Assembly: GCF_004005995.1 (NCBI RefSeq)
Contig: NZ_CP034767.1
Coordinates: 3,822,501 to 3,886,500, forward strand
Source: Devosia sp. 1566
Lineage (GTDB): Bacteria > Pseudomonadota > Alphaproteobacteria > Rhizobiales > Devosiaceae
Reading direction: 5' to 3'
DNA length: 64,000 bases
How positions within the stretch are numbered: position 1 is the stretch's first letter; every line of letters starts with the position of its first letter. Positions 54,168-62,841 of this stretch are shown here, in pieces. The position numbers and the translations under genes were made by a program. A model generated the notes under the pieces. That model was given only the letters and a program-made list of their open reading frames with translations. It was not told the origin of the DNA and ran no database searches.

Positions 54168-54443
54168 GTGCAATCGAGGGGGTGGGGCACAGCTGTCGTT
54201 TTAGCCGTTGCCCTCCCCGGCTGCGCCCGCGTCCCTCACGCCCCATCCGTTCCCATTTTCGGCTCCTATTTTCCCGCCTGGGTGATCTGCGCCGTAGCCG
54301 GCATCATCATTGCGGTGATGATCCGCGCGCTCTTCATCCTGCTCCATATCGATCAAAACCTGCCCACTCCGCCGCTGGTTTATCTGTGCCTCTCCATCAG
54401 CGCCGGCATTGGCTGCTGGCTGGTCTGGACGGGGTATTTCTGA
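54168..54443 (+). CDS. YtcA-like small lipoprotein
   Basis: The 91-residue protein has a lipoprotein signal (TAVVLAVALPGCA, lipobox L-P-G-C) followed by VPIFGSYFPAWVICAVAGIIIAVMIRALF and a second membrane segment (PPLVYLCLSISAGIGCWLVWTGYF). This is the layout of E. coli YtcA, encoded with mdtNOP, and the length is the same. GGGAG lies six bases before the GTG at 54168; an upstream GTG at 54114 would lengthen the signal. It overlaps the following adaptor gene by one base, so it belongs to that efflux operon. Confidence 0.8.
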   Translation: MQSRGWGTAVVLAVALPGCARVPHAPSVPIFGSYFPAWVICAVAGIIIAVMIRALFILLHIDQNLPTPPLVYLCLSISAGIGCWLVWTGYF

Positions 54444-55489
54444 TGCTGGGCAAAATCTTTGGCAGATTGGTCGGCTATGCCATCTTCATCCTCACCGCCG
54501 GGATGATCTATCTGGCCTGGAGCGAGGGCGCCGCCAATCCCAGCTCAGATTTCGCCGAGATCGATGCGCCCCTCGTGCAGATTTCCCCCAATGTGCCGGG
54601 CCGCATCATCGAGATCCCGGTCAGCAACAACGCCGCCGTCAGCAAGGGCGATACCCTGTTCCAGATCGATCCGGAGCCTTACCGGTTGCGACTTGAACAA
54701 GCCCAGGCCGAGCTGCGCGCCACTCAATCCGAACTCGCCCAGGGTGAGCGCAACATTTCGGCCGAACAAGCCAATGCCGATGTCACCCAAAAACAGATCG
54801 AACGCGCCCAGTACAATTCGGACCTCGCCAAGCAGACCCTTGACCGGCTCGAGCCCCTGCTCAAGCGCGGCTTTGTCACGGCCCAGCAGGTCGATGAAGC
54901 CCGAACCGCCTACAACGATTCCCTAGTGAGCCTCGAGCAGGCACTTCAGCAATCCCAAGGCGCCACCGAGGTGATCGGCACGGTGGAAACGCGGCAAGCC
55001 CAGGTCGAAACCGCCACCGCCACCGTGGCCCTGGCGGAACGGGACCTCGCCAACACCACTGTGCGCGCGCCCATCGACGGCATCATCTCGGGCCTCACCA
55101 TGGCTCCAGGCGAATATGTGCTGACCGGCGTGCCCGCCTTTGCCATGATCGACACCTCCAAATGGGAAGCGGTGGCGTTTTTCCGCGAAACCGAATTGCC
55201 CAATATCGCGCTGGGTGACGAGGCCGATGTCTACATCATGGCCGATGCCGAGTTGAGTGTGCGCGCCACGGTCACGGCGATCGGTTGGGGCGTTCGCTCC
55301 ACCGATGAAACCACCATTCTGGGGCTACCCGTGCTGGCCAATTCACTCAATTGGGTAAAGGTGGCCAAGCGTTTCCCGGTTTATCTGGAAATGCATGAGC
55401 CACCCTCCTCACTGCTGCGCGTCGGGGCGTCGGCAGTTGTCGTCGTGGACAGACCTTCGGATCGCCGCGATGCTCCCCGTCAGCCCTAG
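54443..55489 (+). CDS. HlyD-family efflux adaptor (MdtN/EmrA-like)
   Basis: The 348-residue protein is anchored by one N-terminal helix (LVGYAIFILTAGMIYLAW). A lipoyl half (DAPLVQISPNVPGRIIEIPVSNNAAVSKGDTLFQIDPEPY) follows, then a long helical hairpin with RLEPLLKRGFVTAQQVDEARTAYN, and the second half VRAPIDGIISGLTMAPGEYV. It is of the inner-membrane-anchored type that pairs with FUSC-family pumps. It overlaps the next gene by 20 bases. Confidence 0.92.
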   Translation: MLGKIFGRLVGYAIFILTAGMIYLAWSEGAANPSSDFAEIDAPLVQISPNVPGRIIEIPVSNNAAVSKGDTLFQIDPEPYRLRLEQAQAELRATQSELAQGERNISAEQANADVTQKQIERAQYNSDLAKQTLDRLEPLLKRGFVTAQQVDEARTAYNDSLVSLEQALQQSQGATEVIGTVETRQAQVETATATVALAERDLANTTVRAPIDGIISGLTMAPGEYVLTGVPAFAMIDTSKWEAVAFFRETELPNIALGDEADVYIMADAELSVRATVTAIGWGVRSTDETTILGLPVLANSLNWVKVAKRFPVYLEMHEPPSSLLRVGASAVVVVDRPSDRRDAPRQP

Positions 55490-57470
55490 GCCCAGGCTTC
55501 GCGACGTCTTGATCGAAGAACTGCGCCCCCATCAAGGGCGGCTTGGCGCGTCCCTGCGCACCGCGCTCTGCTGCGTGATCGTCGTGGTGCTCTCCATGAG
55601 CCAACAGGTGCCCGAAGCGGCCTTGTCCTGCTATCTCGTGTTCTTTGCCAGCCGCAACAATGCTGCCAGCGGCATCGTCATTGCCTTGGCCCTCATCATG
55701 GCCGCAAGCGTCGGCATCGCGCTCGGCGTCCTGGTGCTCGACATCGCGGCCGACGAACCCATGGTGCGCCTCGCGCTCGTTGCGGCCTTCACCTTTGGCG
55801 GCATGTATTTCTCCGTCGCCACCTCCGCCGGCTCCATTGCTGCCACGGTCGGTTTCGTCTTCGCTTTTGTGCTCACCCTTAACGATTTCGTACCCATTCC
55901 GGGCCTGCTGGTCCGCGGGCTGAGCTGGATGTGGGTTGTGGTGTTCTTCCCCATGGCGACCCTGGTCCTGGTCAATGCTCTGATCGGTCCCAATCCCAAC
56001 ACCATGACCCGCCACGCAATTGGCAAGCGCCTGCGCACCGGCGCCAGGGCGCTGCGCGGCGAGGCCGGGGCGGGCGCTGCGGCCCTGGCTCTCCTGTCCG
56101 AAGAGCCCGAGGAAGGCGATGAACTGGCTTCTCCCATCCAGCTGGCCGCCCTGCTCGGCTATGCCAGGCCAGCCGAAGCCGCGCGCCTCGGCGCGACCTT
56201 GCCCACCAGCGAAACCCTGCTCCTCGGCACGCTCGATGCGCCCCGCGATCCCGCGCTCGCCGCCGATCTCGAGCGCCTTGCGACCCTGATCGAAGAACGA
56301 GCCCCCCACCGGGGCGGCTGGCAACCCAAGGCCTCCTCCCCCGCAACCCAGCCGCTGGCCGAAGCGGCCGACCGGCTGGCCGATCTCTGGAGCGGACGCA
56401 CGCCCCTGCCCCCCGGCCCGGGACCCAGCCTCGAGCTAACGGCCGACACCTTCACCAACCCCGCCTATCTGCACTTCGCCCTCAAGACGACGCTCGCAGT
56501 CTTTATCACCTACGCCATCTACACCGCCCGTGACTGGTTTGAAGTGCATACCGCCATGATCACCTGCTTTTACGTAGCGCTCGGCACCACCGGCGAAACC
56601 CTCCACAAAGCCACCCTGCGCATCATCGGCTGCCTCATTGGCGCCGCCATGGGCGTTGGCAGCATCCTCTTCCTCATGCCCCACATGACCGATATCGGCC
56701 AGCTCATGCTGCTGGTGGGCGTCTGCAGCTTCATTGCCTCCTGGGTCGCCAATGGCTCGAGCCTGATCCAATATGCCGGCTGGCAGATGGCGCTGGCCTT
56801 TTTTCTCTGCACCCTGCACGGCTTTGGCCCCTCGCTCGACATCGGGGTCGCCACCAACCGGGTGCTCGGCATCCTGATCGGCAATGTCGTGGTGGCCATT
56901 GTTTTTCTGTCCTTCTGGCCCACCAGCGTTGCCGGCGTCATCGCCGGCCATCTATCGCACGCCCTCCAAAGCCTCGCCACGGCCCTCCGGCGCCCTTATC
57001 CCGGCGCGGCCGAACCCGCCACCGAGATTGCCGAAGCCCACCGCCTCACCCTGATCTCGGTGTTCGAGCCCGAATGGCTGCGCCTCAGCTCGCCCGTCCT
57101 GCCCCATGTCGCCGCCATCCTCGAAGCCAGCCAGCGCGCCGTACCCGAGATCGCGCGCTTGCAGCTGCGGCGCCAGACCGGGCGCTTCCTGCATGGCGCC
57201 CCGCGCAGTGTCAAAGCAGCAACGCTGGCGCAGGAAGCGTCCGTGGGCGGGTTTTTAAAGACTGCCGCCGATGCTATCCTCGAGCCTGCCCCGGAGGCCC
57301 GGATCATGCTCGACCAGTCGTTGCATCAAGCCTTCCAGTCGCTGCAGCGCCTCGAGCGGCTGAAGCGCAAGGCGCCTCGCCGGGCCCGCTGGCGCGCCGA
57401 CCTGGAGGGCGCCATCCACTCCTATCAGAAATTGCTGCTTGGTTTTGCTCGAACGCTCGAGGCAATCTAA
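55470..57470 (+). CDS. FUSC-family aromatic/multidrug exporter (MdtO/AaeB-like)
   Basis: The 666-residue inner-membrane protein has two blocks of about five to six hydrophobic segments (residues about 30-165 and 345-490), separated by a cytoplasmic region. This is the FUSC pattern. Clear segments are CVIVVVLSMSQQVPEAALSCYLVFFASRNN and FEVHTAMITCFYVALGTTGETLHKATLRIIGCLIGAAMG. MdtO and AaeB relatives export aromatic acids or drugs. Its ATG at 55470 lies inside the end of the adaptor gene, and its stop overlaps the outer-membrane gene by one base. Confidence 0.92.
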   Translation: MLPVSPRPRLRDVLIEELRPHQGRLGASLRTALCCVIVVVLSMSQQVPEAALSCYLVFFASRNNAASGIVIALALIMAASVGIALGVLVLDIAADEPMVRLALVAAFTFGGMYFSVATSAGSIAATVGFVFAFVLTLNDFVPIPGLLVRGLSWMWVVVFFPMATLVLVNALIGPNPNTMTRHAIGKRLRTGARALRGEAGAGAAALALLSEEPEEGDELASPIQLAALLGYARPAEAARLGATLPTSETLLLGTLDAPRDPALAADLERLATLIEERAPHRGGWQPKASSPATQPLAEAADRLADLWSGRTPLPPGPGPSLELTADTFTNPAYLHFALKTTLAVFITYAIYTARDWFEVHTAMITCFYVALGTTGETLHKATLRIIGCLIGAAMGVGSILFLMPHMTDIGQLMLLVGVCSFIASWVANGSSLIQYAGWQMALAFFLCTLHGFGPSLDIGVATNRVLGILIGNVVVAIVFLSFWPTSVAGVIAGHLSHALQSLATALRRPYPGAAEPATEIAEAHRLTLISVFEPEWLRLSSPVLPHVAAILEASQRAVPEIARLQLRRQTGRFLHGAPRSVKAATLAQEASVGGFLKTAADAILEPAPEARIMLDQSLHQAFQSLQRLERLKRKAPRRARWRADLEGAIHSYQKLLLGFARTLEAI

Positions 57471-59002
57471 TGCTTGTGCACCGGCTCCCCCAACTCTTGG
57501 CTGTTCTGCTGATGGGGGTGGGGCTGGCCAGCTGCTCCCCCTCCTCCCTCAACCTCGCGCCCGCCAGTGCCACCACGCCCTATCATGGCGTTGCCGGCGC
57601 GCCGGCGCTCGACAAGGGCACCCGGAACTTCGCCGCCGCGCCCGACCCCAGCATGCCCATCGTGGTGACGACGCCGACGCTCAATTCCTCCACCACCTAC
57701 AGCCTGCCCCAGCTCATCAACATCGCCCAGCTCGCCAGCCCCGCCACCCGCGCCGCCTGGCAGCGGGCGCGCGAAGCGGCCGCCGCGACCGGGGTGGCCG
57801 AAGCCACCTATCTGCCCGTGCTGTCAGCCGATGTTTTAGCCGGCTTTGCCGCCACCTCCACTACCGCCCCGGGCCTGCAAACCGAGATCCTCGACGTCCC
57901 CATCGACATCCCCAACGGCACCATTACCACCTCGGGCGTGCAAGTGGTGCCCGCGCTCGCCATCGAATGGCTCCTGTTCGACTTTGGCTCGCGCGACGCA
58001 GCGCTGGCCAGCGCGCAACAGCTGTCCTTTGCCGCCAATCTCGGCTTCACCCTCGCCCACCAAAAGCTGATCTACGATGTCAGCAACGCTTATTACCAAT
58101 ACAACGCCGCCCGGGCGCAGACGCGGATCAATCGCGAAGCCCTCGACAATGTCAAAGTTGTCCTCGCCGCCGCCGAGGCCAAGCTGAAACAGGGCCTCGC
58201 CACCACAATGGAGGTCGCTCAGGCCAAGCAGCAGGTGGCCCAGGCCGAGTTCGACCTCACCCAGGCCGTCGGCCAGGAGCGGAGCACGCAATCCATGTTG
58301 CTGGGCGCCATGGGCGTGTCGCCCCTTACCAACATCAAGGTGCAGGACATCAGCAACAAGCCGCTGCCGAGCAAGCTGCCCGCCAATCTTGACCGGCTGA
58401 TCATCGCGTCCCTGCAGCGCCGCCCCGATGTCCAGGCAGCCTTTGCCCAGATGAAGGCGAGCGAGCAGGGCATCCTCGCCGCCCAGGCCAATTTCATGCC
58501 CAAAGTGGCGCTGACGGGCAATCTCAGCGCCGTTCTCGGCAGCTATTCGGTGGATGACAGCCGCTTTGATGCCGATGCCTCGCTCACCGTCGCCCAACCC
58601 AATGCCGCCGTGCTGCTGGGCCTCAGCCTGCCCATCTTTGATGGCGGCCTGCGCGACTCCCAACTCGAATCCGCCCGCGCCAATGCCGCAGCCTCCGCCG
58701 ATGATTTCAACCGCCTGCAAAGCACCGCCGCCCAGGAGATCGTTGTCGCCTATGACGTGCTGCGCACCAGCCTTTCGGGCTATGCCGCCGCAACTCAGCT
58801 CGTCAACGCCGCCCGCACCAACAACGACGCCGCGGTGGAATATTACAGCACCGGCATCGGCACCCTGCCCGAAACCAGCGTGTCCCATGCGGGGCTGCTC
58901 AAGGCGCAATATGCCCAGGCCCAGGCGCGCAGCAATGCGTTTTCCGCCGCCGCGGCCCTCGCCTTTGCCACGGGAACCTTGACCAGCGCGCATGGTCTTT
59001 AA
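57470..59002 (+). CDS. Outer-membrane efflux lipoprotein (NodT/MdtP type)
   Basis: The 510-residue channel protein starts with a lipoprotein signal (LLMGVGLASCSPS). It shows the two OEP repeats: TYSLPQLINIAQLASPATRAAWQRAREAAAA, and ANLDRLIIASLQRRPDVQAAFAQMKASEQGILAAQANFMPKV, with GLSLPIFDGGLRDSQLESARA near the end. It forms the trimeric outer-membrane duct for the adaptor and FUSC pump. It might also serve the divergent RND pump, which lacks its own channel gene here. Confidence 0.92.
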   Translation: MLVHRLPQLLAVLLMGVGLASCSPSSLNLAPASATTPYHGVAGAPALDKGTRNFAAAPDPSMPIVVTTPTLNSSTTYSLPQLINIAQLASPATRAAWQRAREAAAATGVAEATYLPVLSADVLAGFAATSTTAPGLQTEILDVPIDIPNGTITTSGVQVVPALAIEWLLFDFGSRDAALASAQQLSFAANLGFTLAHQKLIYDVSNAYYQYNAARAQTRINREALDNVKVVLAAAEAKLKQGLATTMEVAQAKQQVAQAEFDLTQAVGQERSTQSMLLGAMGVSPLTNIKVQDISNKPLPSKLPANLDRLIIASLQRRPDVQAAFAQMKASEQGILAAQANFMPKVALTGNLSAVLGSYSVDDSRFDADASLTVAQPNAAVLLGLSLPIFDGGLRDSQLESARANAAASADDFNRLQSTAAQEIVVAYDVLRTSLSGYAAATQLVNAARTNNDAAVEYYSTGIGTLPETSVSHAGLLKAQYAQAQARSNAFSAAAALAFATGTLTSAHGL

Positions 59003-59103
59003 TGCCGGCGCTGCTCGCTGCCCCGCCTGGCGGCGGCCGCTAAAATAAACGACGATTGCTCATGCTGTGCCCAAGCAACCGGCAAGACTATTTCCCGTTT
59101 ATC

Positions 59104-59128
59104 GGAACGTCCCCGCGGGGCCACCGTT
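59104..59128 (+). promoter_or_regulatory. EcfG-type (general stress) promoter of the Mn-catalase gene
   Basis: GGAAC (59104-59108) and CGTT (59125-59128) are separated by exactly 16 bases, a perfect match to the alphaproteobacterial EcfG/RpoE2-type consensus. It lies 33 bases before the start codon. The extracytoplasmic-function sigma factor freed by PhyR would thus turn the gene on under general stress. Confidence 0.75.
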
Positions 59129-59161
59129 GCTTCTGCTTGGCTAACACAAGGAGTGCCAAGC

Positions 59162-60094
59162 ATGTTCATGCGCGTCGATCGCCTCATAACCGAGCTGCCG
59201 CCCCCCAAAAAGCAGGATCCCAATGCTGCGGCCGCACTGCAGGAACTGCTGGGTGGCAAATATGGTGAAATGTCCACCCTCGGGAACTACATGTTCCAAA
59301 GCTTCAACTTCCGCAGCAAGGACAAGCTGCGCCCCTTTTATAGCCTTGTCGCCTCGATCACCGCCGAAGAACTCGCCCATGTGGAGCTCGTGAGCAATGG
59401 CGTGGCCATGCTCAACAACGGCCCCGAAAAGCCGGGCGGCGATGCCGGCCCTGGTGGCGATATTTCCAAGTCGCCCTTCGAGGCCATGCAGGATATCCGC
59501 CTTGCGGCGGCGTTCCTTTCCAATGGCGGTGGCGCCACGCCGGTCAACTCCAATGGCGTCAGCTGGAACAATGATTTCATCACCACCACCGGCAATCTGA
59601 TCTTTGATCTCTTGCACAATTTCCATCTCGAATGCGGCGCGCGCCTCCACAAGCTGCGCGTATACGAGACCCTGAGCGCTGACGACGCCACGGGCCGGGA
59701 AGTGTGCGGCTATCTGCTGGTGCGCGGTTCGGTGCACGCTCATTCCTATGCGCTGGCGCTCAAAAAGCTCACCGGCGTCGAGATCGAAAAGATGCTGCCA
59801 ACGCCCAATATCCCGTTGGCCAAGATCCCGGAATGCCAGAAATACCTGGACGAAGGCTCCCATCGCCGCCTCTACACATGGAGCCAGAACGACTACAAGG
59901 ACATCTCGGGCATCTGGTCCAATGACGAAGTCGCCCTGCCCGGCGATCCTCCCGGCCCGCTTGAGGTCGTTGAAGGCATGCCCAATGGCGGCAAGATGCA
60001 GCAGCTCCAGGGCGTCCCATCGGCTTTCACCCCCGATTATGCCCCCGAGGAATTCTACGAAATCGCCGCCAAGCTCTACCAGGCTTCGCGCTGA
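59162..60094 (+). CDS. Manganese catalase
   Basis: The 310-residue protein is a di-manganese catalase that breaks down hydrogen peroxide without heme. The four-helix bundle ligands are visible: the glutamate of KYGEMSTLGNYMFQSFNF, E-x-x-H in ASITAEELAHVELV, the glutamate in FHLECGARLHKLRVYE and the histidine in LVRGSVHAHSYALAL. The C-terminal tail is of the usual extended type. AAGGAG lies eight bases before the ATG at 59162. Its promoter is of the EcfG type, consistent with a stress enzyme. Confidence 0.93.
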   Translation: MFMRVDRLITELPPPKKQDPNAAAALQELLGGKYGEMSTLGNYMFQSFNFRSKDKLRPFYSLVASITAEELAHVELVSNGVAMLNNGPEKPGGDAGPGGDISKSPFEAMQDIRLAAAFLSNGGGATPVNSNGVSWNNDFITTTGNLIFDLLHNFHLECGARLHKLRVYETLSADDATGREVCGYLLVRGSVHAHSYALALKKLTGVEIEKMLPTPNIPLAKIPECQKYLDEGSHRRLYTWSQNDYKDISGIWSNDEVALPGDPPGPLEVVEGMPNGGKMQQLQGVPSAFTPDYAPEEFYEIAAKLYQASR

Positions 60095-60101
60095 TCCCAT
60101 C

Positions 60102-60121
60102 GGGGCGGCTTCGGCCGCCCC
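60102..60121. terminator. GC hairpin with TTCG tetraloop
   Basis: GGGGCGGC (60102-60109) pairs exactly with GCCGCCCC (60114-60121) around the stable TTCG loop. It follows the catalase stop by seven bases and lies between convergent genes. No T-run is present. Confidence 0.5.
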
Positions 60122-60133
60122 CCTCCCCGCCAC

Positions 60134-60838
60134 TCAGCCATTGAGTATCTTGGCCATGGATTGGCCGATCTGCCCGCCGGCATAAGCATCGCCGTAATCG
60201 GCCCGCGCCTTTTCCGCCAGCGCCGCCAGACTGGGCTGCGCCGCCACCCGCCGCGACAGCGCCAACGTCCGCGGCGCCGTATCCGCCAGCAACGCCTCGA
60301 TCCGGCTGAACCGGTCCGCCACCGTGGTCCAGAGCGTTGCCGTGATCACATCGGCAATCCCCGGCCCCTCCCCGCCCAGCAGCAAGCCGGCGTCCTCGGT
60401 CAGGCCGTGGCGGCTGCCCAGTTCCTCCCACAGCGTCATCCACTTGGCAAAGCGCGGCACATGCTCCTGCCAGCGCACCTCGTTCCACATCTCCATGCCC
60501 CCTTGCAGGGTCAGCTCGTCGATCACGTCATTGGCGTCGTTGACCACTTTCATGGTCAGGGCGCGCAGTTCGGCCGTCGGCGGCATTAGCCCGAGCGTTT
60601 CCCCGAGATAAAGAACAATTGCGGGCATCTGCGACACGGCAAAGCCGTTGCCATTGTCGATCAAGACGGGCGGGCCCATGAACGGCACCGGCATCTGGGC
60701 GACCGGCTGCCCCATCAGGGCTGCGATCGCGCCATCATCGCGTTCGCTCCAGCTTTTCCCTGCGAAAGCCAGCACTGCCCGCACGAACTGGCCGCGGAAT
60801 GGCACCGACCAGTATAGCAGCTCATAATCGGCCACGAT
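60134..60838 (-). CDS. Glutathione S-transferase-like protein
   Basis: The 234-residue protein has a thioredoxin-like N-domain (ELLYWSVPFRGQFVRAVLAFAG, then MPVPFMGPPVLIDNGNGFAVSQMPAIVLYLGETLGL with the cis-proline and the S-x glutathione site). A helical C-domain follows (NDANDVIDELTLQGGMEMWNEVRWQEHVPRFAKWMTLWEELGSRHGL). It may conjugate glutathione to electrophiles. I start at the GTG at 60838 because AGGAGAGG stands just before it; the in-frame ATG at 60850 lies within that ribosome binding site region. The frame continues further upstream without family match. Confidence 0.85.
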   Translation of the reverse strand: MVADYELLYWSVPFRGQFVRAVLAFAGKSWSERDDGAIAALMGQPVAQMPVPFMGPPVLIDNGNGFAVSQMPAIVLYLGETLGLMPPTAELRALTMKVVNDANDVIDELTLQGGMEMWNEVRWQEHVPRFAKWMTLWEELGSRHGLTEDAGLLLGGEGPGIADVITATLWTTVADRFSRIEALLADTAPRTLALSRRVAAQPSLAALAEKARADYGDAYAGGQIGQSMAKILNG

Positions 60839-60908
60839 CCCTCTCCTCATGCTTGGGAAGGAACCAACGAAGCCGTACCCGGCGGCGTTCCCGTTTGACC
60901 GATCGCCC

Positions 60909-61811
60909 TTAAAACTTGCCCGACTTGATGAAATCCACAAAAGCGCGCAGAGGCGCTGGCACCAGCCGACGGCCGGGATAATACAAAAACGGCCCGCTAA
61001 AGCTCGACCACCATGGCTCCAGCACCGGCACCAATTCGCCCCGCTCGAAATGGGGCCGCAACCAATCCTCGAACAGCGCGACGATGCCCATGCCCGCAAT
61101 CGCAGTATCGATCGCCAGCTCCATCGCTGCCCCGGCCTGCACGATCAGCGGACCCTTGGGCTCGATGCTGACCCGCTCCCCATCGCGCTCGAAATCCCAG
61201 GCAAACAGCGCCCCACTCGGAAATCGGCCCTGGAAACAGGCATGTTCGAGCAACTCGCGCGGATGGCCGGGCGTGCCCCGTTGCGCGAGATAAGCCGGCG
61301 CGGCTCCCAGGCCAAAGCGCTGCACCCGCGGCCCGATCGGCACCGCGATCATGTCCTGAGCCAGCTTTTCCTCATAGCGGATGCCGGCATCGCACCCGGT
61401 TGCCAGAAGGTCCACAAAGCTTTCATCGGCCACGATCTCGACCCGGATCTCGGGATAGGCAGCCAGGAACGGGGGGATGATGGCGGGCAGCACCGTGCGC
61501 GTGGCGCTGACCGGCACATTGAGCCGCAGCGTGCCCATCGGGCGCTCGCGATGCACGTTGACCACGTCTACCGCCAGCGCAATCTCCTGCAGCGCGGGCG
61601 CAAGCCGCGCCAGCAGGTCGCGCCCCGCTTCGGTGGGTCCGACGCTGCGGGTGGTGCGATTGAGCAGCCGCACGCCCATTTGCGTTTCAAGGCGCCGCAC
61701 CGCGTCGCTCAGCCCCGAAGGGCTGCGGCCCAGCTCCCGCGCGGCATCACGAAACCCTCCGGCGCGCGCCACTACCGCAAAGGCACTGAGGTCATTGAGG
61801 TCGAAATCCAC
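60909..61811 (-). CDS. LysR-family transcriptional regulator
   Basis: The 300-residue regulator has the LysR helix-turn-helix (DLSAFAVVARAGGFRDAARELGRSPSGLSDAVRRLETQMGVRLLNRTTRSV). The effector domain follows (GTLRLNVPVSATRTVLPAIIPPFL, GIRYEEKLAQDMIAVPIG). It is divergent from the aldo-keto reductase at 61903, with 91 bases between them, and is its probable regulator. The pairing is the common LysR-AKR arrangement. Confidence 0.93.
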   Translation of the reverse strand: MDFDLNDLSAFAVVARAGGFRDAARELGRSPSGLSDAVRRLETQMGVRLLNRTTRSVGPTEAGRDLLARLAPALQEIALAVDVVNVHRERPMGTLRLNVPVSATRTVLPAIIPPFLAAYPEIRVEIVADESFVDLLATGCDAGIRYEEKLAQDMIAVPIGPRVQRFGLGAAPAYLAQRGTPGHPRELLEHACFQGRFPSGALFAWDFERDGERVSIEPKGPLIVQAGAAMELAIDTAIAGMGIVALFEDWLRPHFERGELVPVLEPWWSSFSGPFLYYPGRRLVPAPLRAFVDFIKSGKF

Positions 61812-61902
61812 TGTTCGCCCTTCCGCACAGCCCGTGCGGATTGTGGGGCGTTATCAGGCCAATCGGCAAGCCCTATCTTGGTGCGACAACTGGAGAATGA
61901 TC

Positions 61903-62781
61903 ATGTCCACAATCGAAATTGCCGGCACCTATCCCCTTGCCGACCGTCCCGTAAAGCGCCTCGGCTATGGCGCCATGCAACTCGCCGGCCCGCATGTATT
62001 CGGTCCCCCGCGTGATCCCGACGCCGCCCGGGCTGTTCTGCGCGAAGCCATTTCGGCCGGGGTCAACCACATCGACACCAGCGACTTCTATGGCCCCCAT
62101 GTCACCAACCAGCTGATCCGGGAGGCGCTAGCGCCCTACCCTGCCGACCTCGTCATCACCACCAAGATCGGCGCGGTGCGGGGCGACGACGCCTCCTGGT
62201 TGCCGGCATTCTCGGCCACCGACCTCGCCCAGGCGGTGGACGACAACCGGCGCAATCTCGGGCTCGATGTGCTCGACGTGGTCAATTTGCGCATCATGTT
62301 CGGCATGGGCCCGACTGAAGGCTCGATCGAAGCTCCGCTGACCGCTCTGCTCGAGCTGCAAAGCCGTGGCCTCGTGCGGCATGTCGGGCTGAGCAATGTC
62401 ACCGCGACCCAGGTTGCCGAAGGGCGCAAGCTCGCGTCCATTGTTTGCGTGCAGAACCAGTACAATCTGGCCCACCGCGAGGACGATGCGCTGATCGACG
62501 AGCTCGCCGCTGCTGGCATCGCTTATGTGCCGTTCTTTCCGCTAGGCGGCATTTCCCCGCTGCAGTCGGCGACGCTGTCGAACGTGGCGGAGCGCCTCGG
62601 CGCCACCCCGATGCAGGTGGCCCTCGCCTGGCTGCTCCGCCGCTCACCCAATATTTTGTTGATCCCCGGCACGTCCTCGGTGGCCCATCTCCGGGAAAAT
62701 CTGGCCACCGCGCAACTTGAACTCTCCGCTGCCGATATGGAGGAACTCAACAGCATCGCCGCTCCCGCTGCAGCGTCGTAA
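61903..62781 (+). CDS. Aldo/keto reductase
   Basis: The 292-residue reductase has VKRLGYGAMQLAGP, the catalytic segment HIDTSDFYGPHVTNQLIREAL and the lysine in LVITTKIGA. An altered fourth site reads NLRIMFG where a histidine is usual (the standard LxxxH is missing). NP-like closing motifs follow (LIPGTSSVAHLRENLATAQLEL). The missing histidine may change substrate range. GGAGAA lies before the ATG at 61903. It is unlike the AKR at 13538 and not a duplicate of it. Confidence 0.9.
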   Translation: MSTIEIAGTYPLADRPVKRLGYGAMQLAGPHVFGPPRDPDAARAVLREAISAGVNHIDTSDFYGPHVTNQLIREALAPYPADLVITTKIGAVRGDDASWLPAFSATDLAQAVDDNRRNLGLDVLDVVNLRIMFGMGPTEGSIEAPLTALLELQSRGLVRHVGLSNVTATQVAEGRKLASIVCVQNQYNLAHREDDALIDELAAAGIAYVPFFPLGGISPLQSATLSNVAERLGATPMQVALAWLLRRSPNILLIPGTSSVAHLRENLATAQLELSAADMEELNSIAAPAAAS

Positions 62782-62841
62782 CCGGCTTTGCAGCCTTGGC
62801 CGGCCATGCGCTCCTCCAACGCAGGGCCGGCCGGCAGGGCC

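Noticed and set aside
57836..58993. 385-codon minus-strand frame
   Set aside because: It is antisense to the outer-membrane channel gene, with glycine-rich shadow composition.
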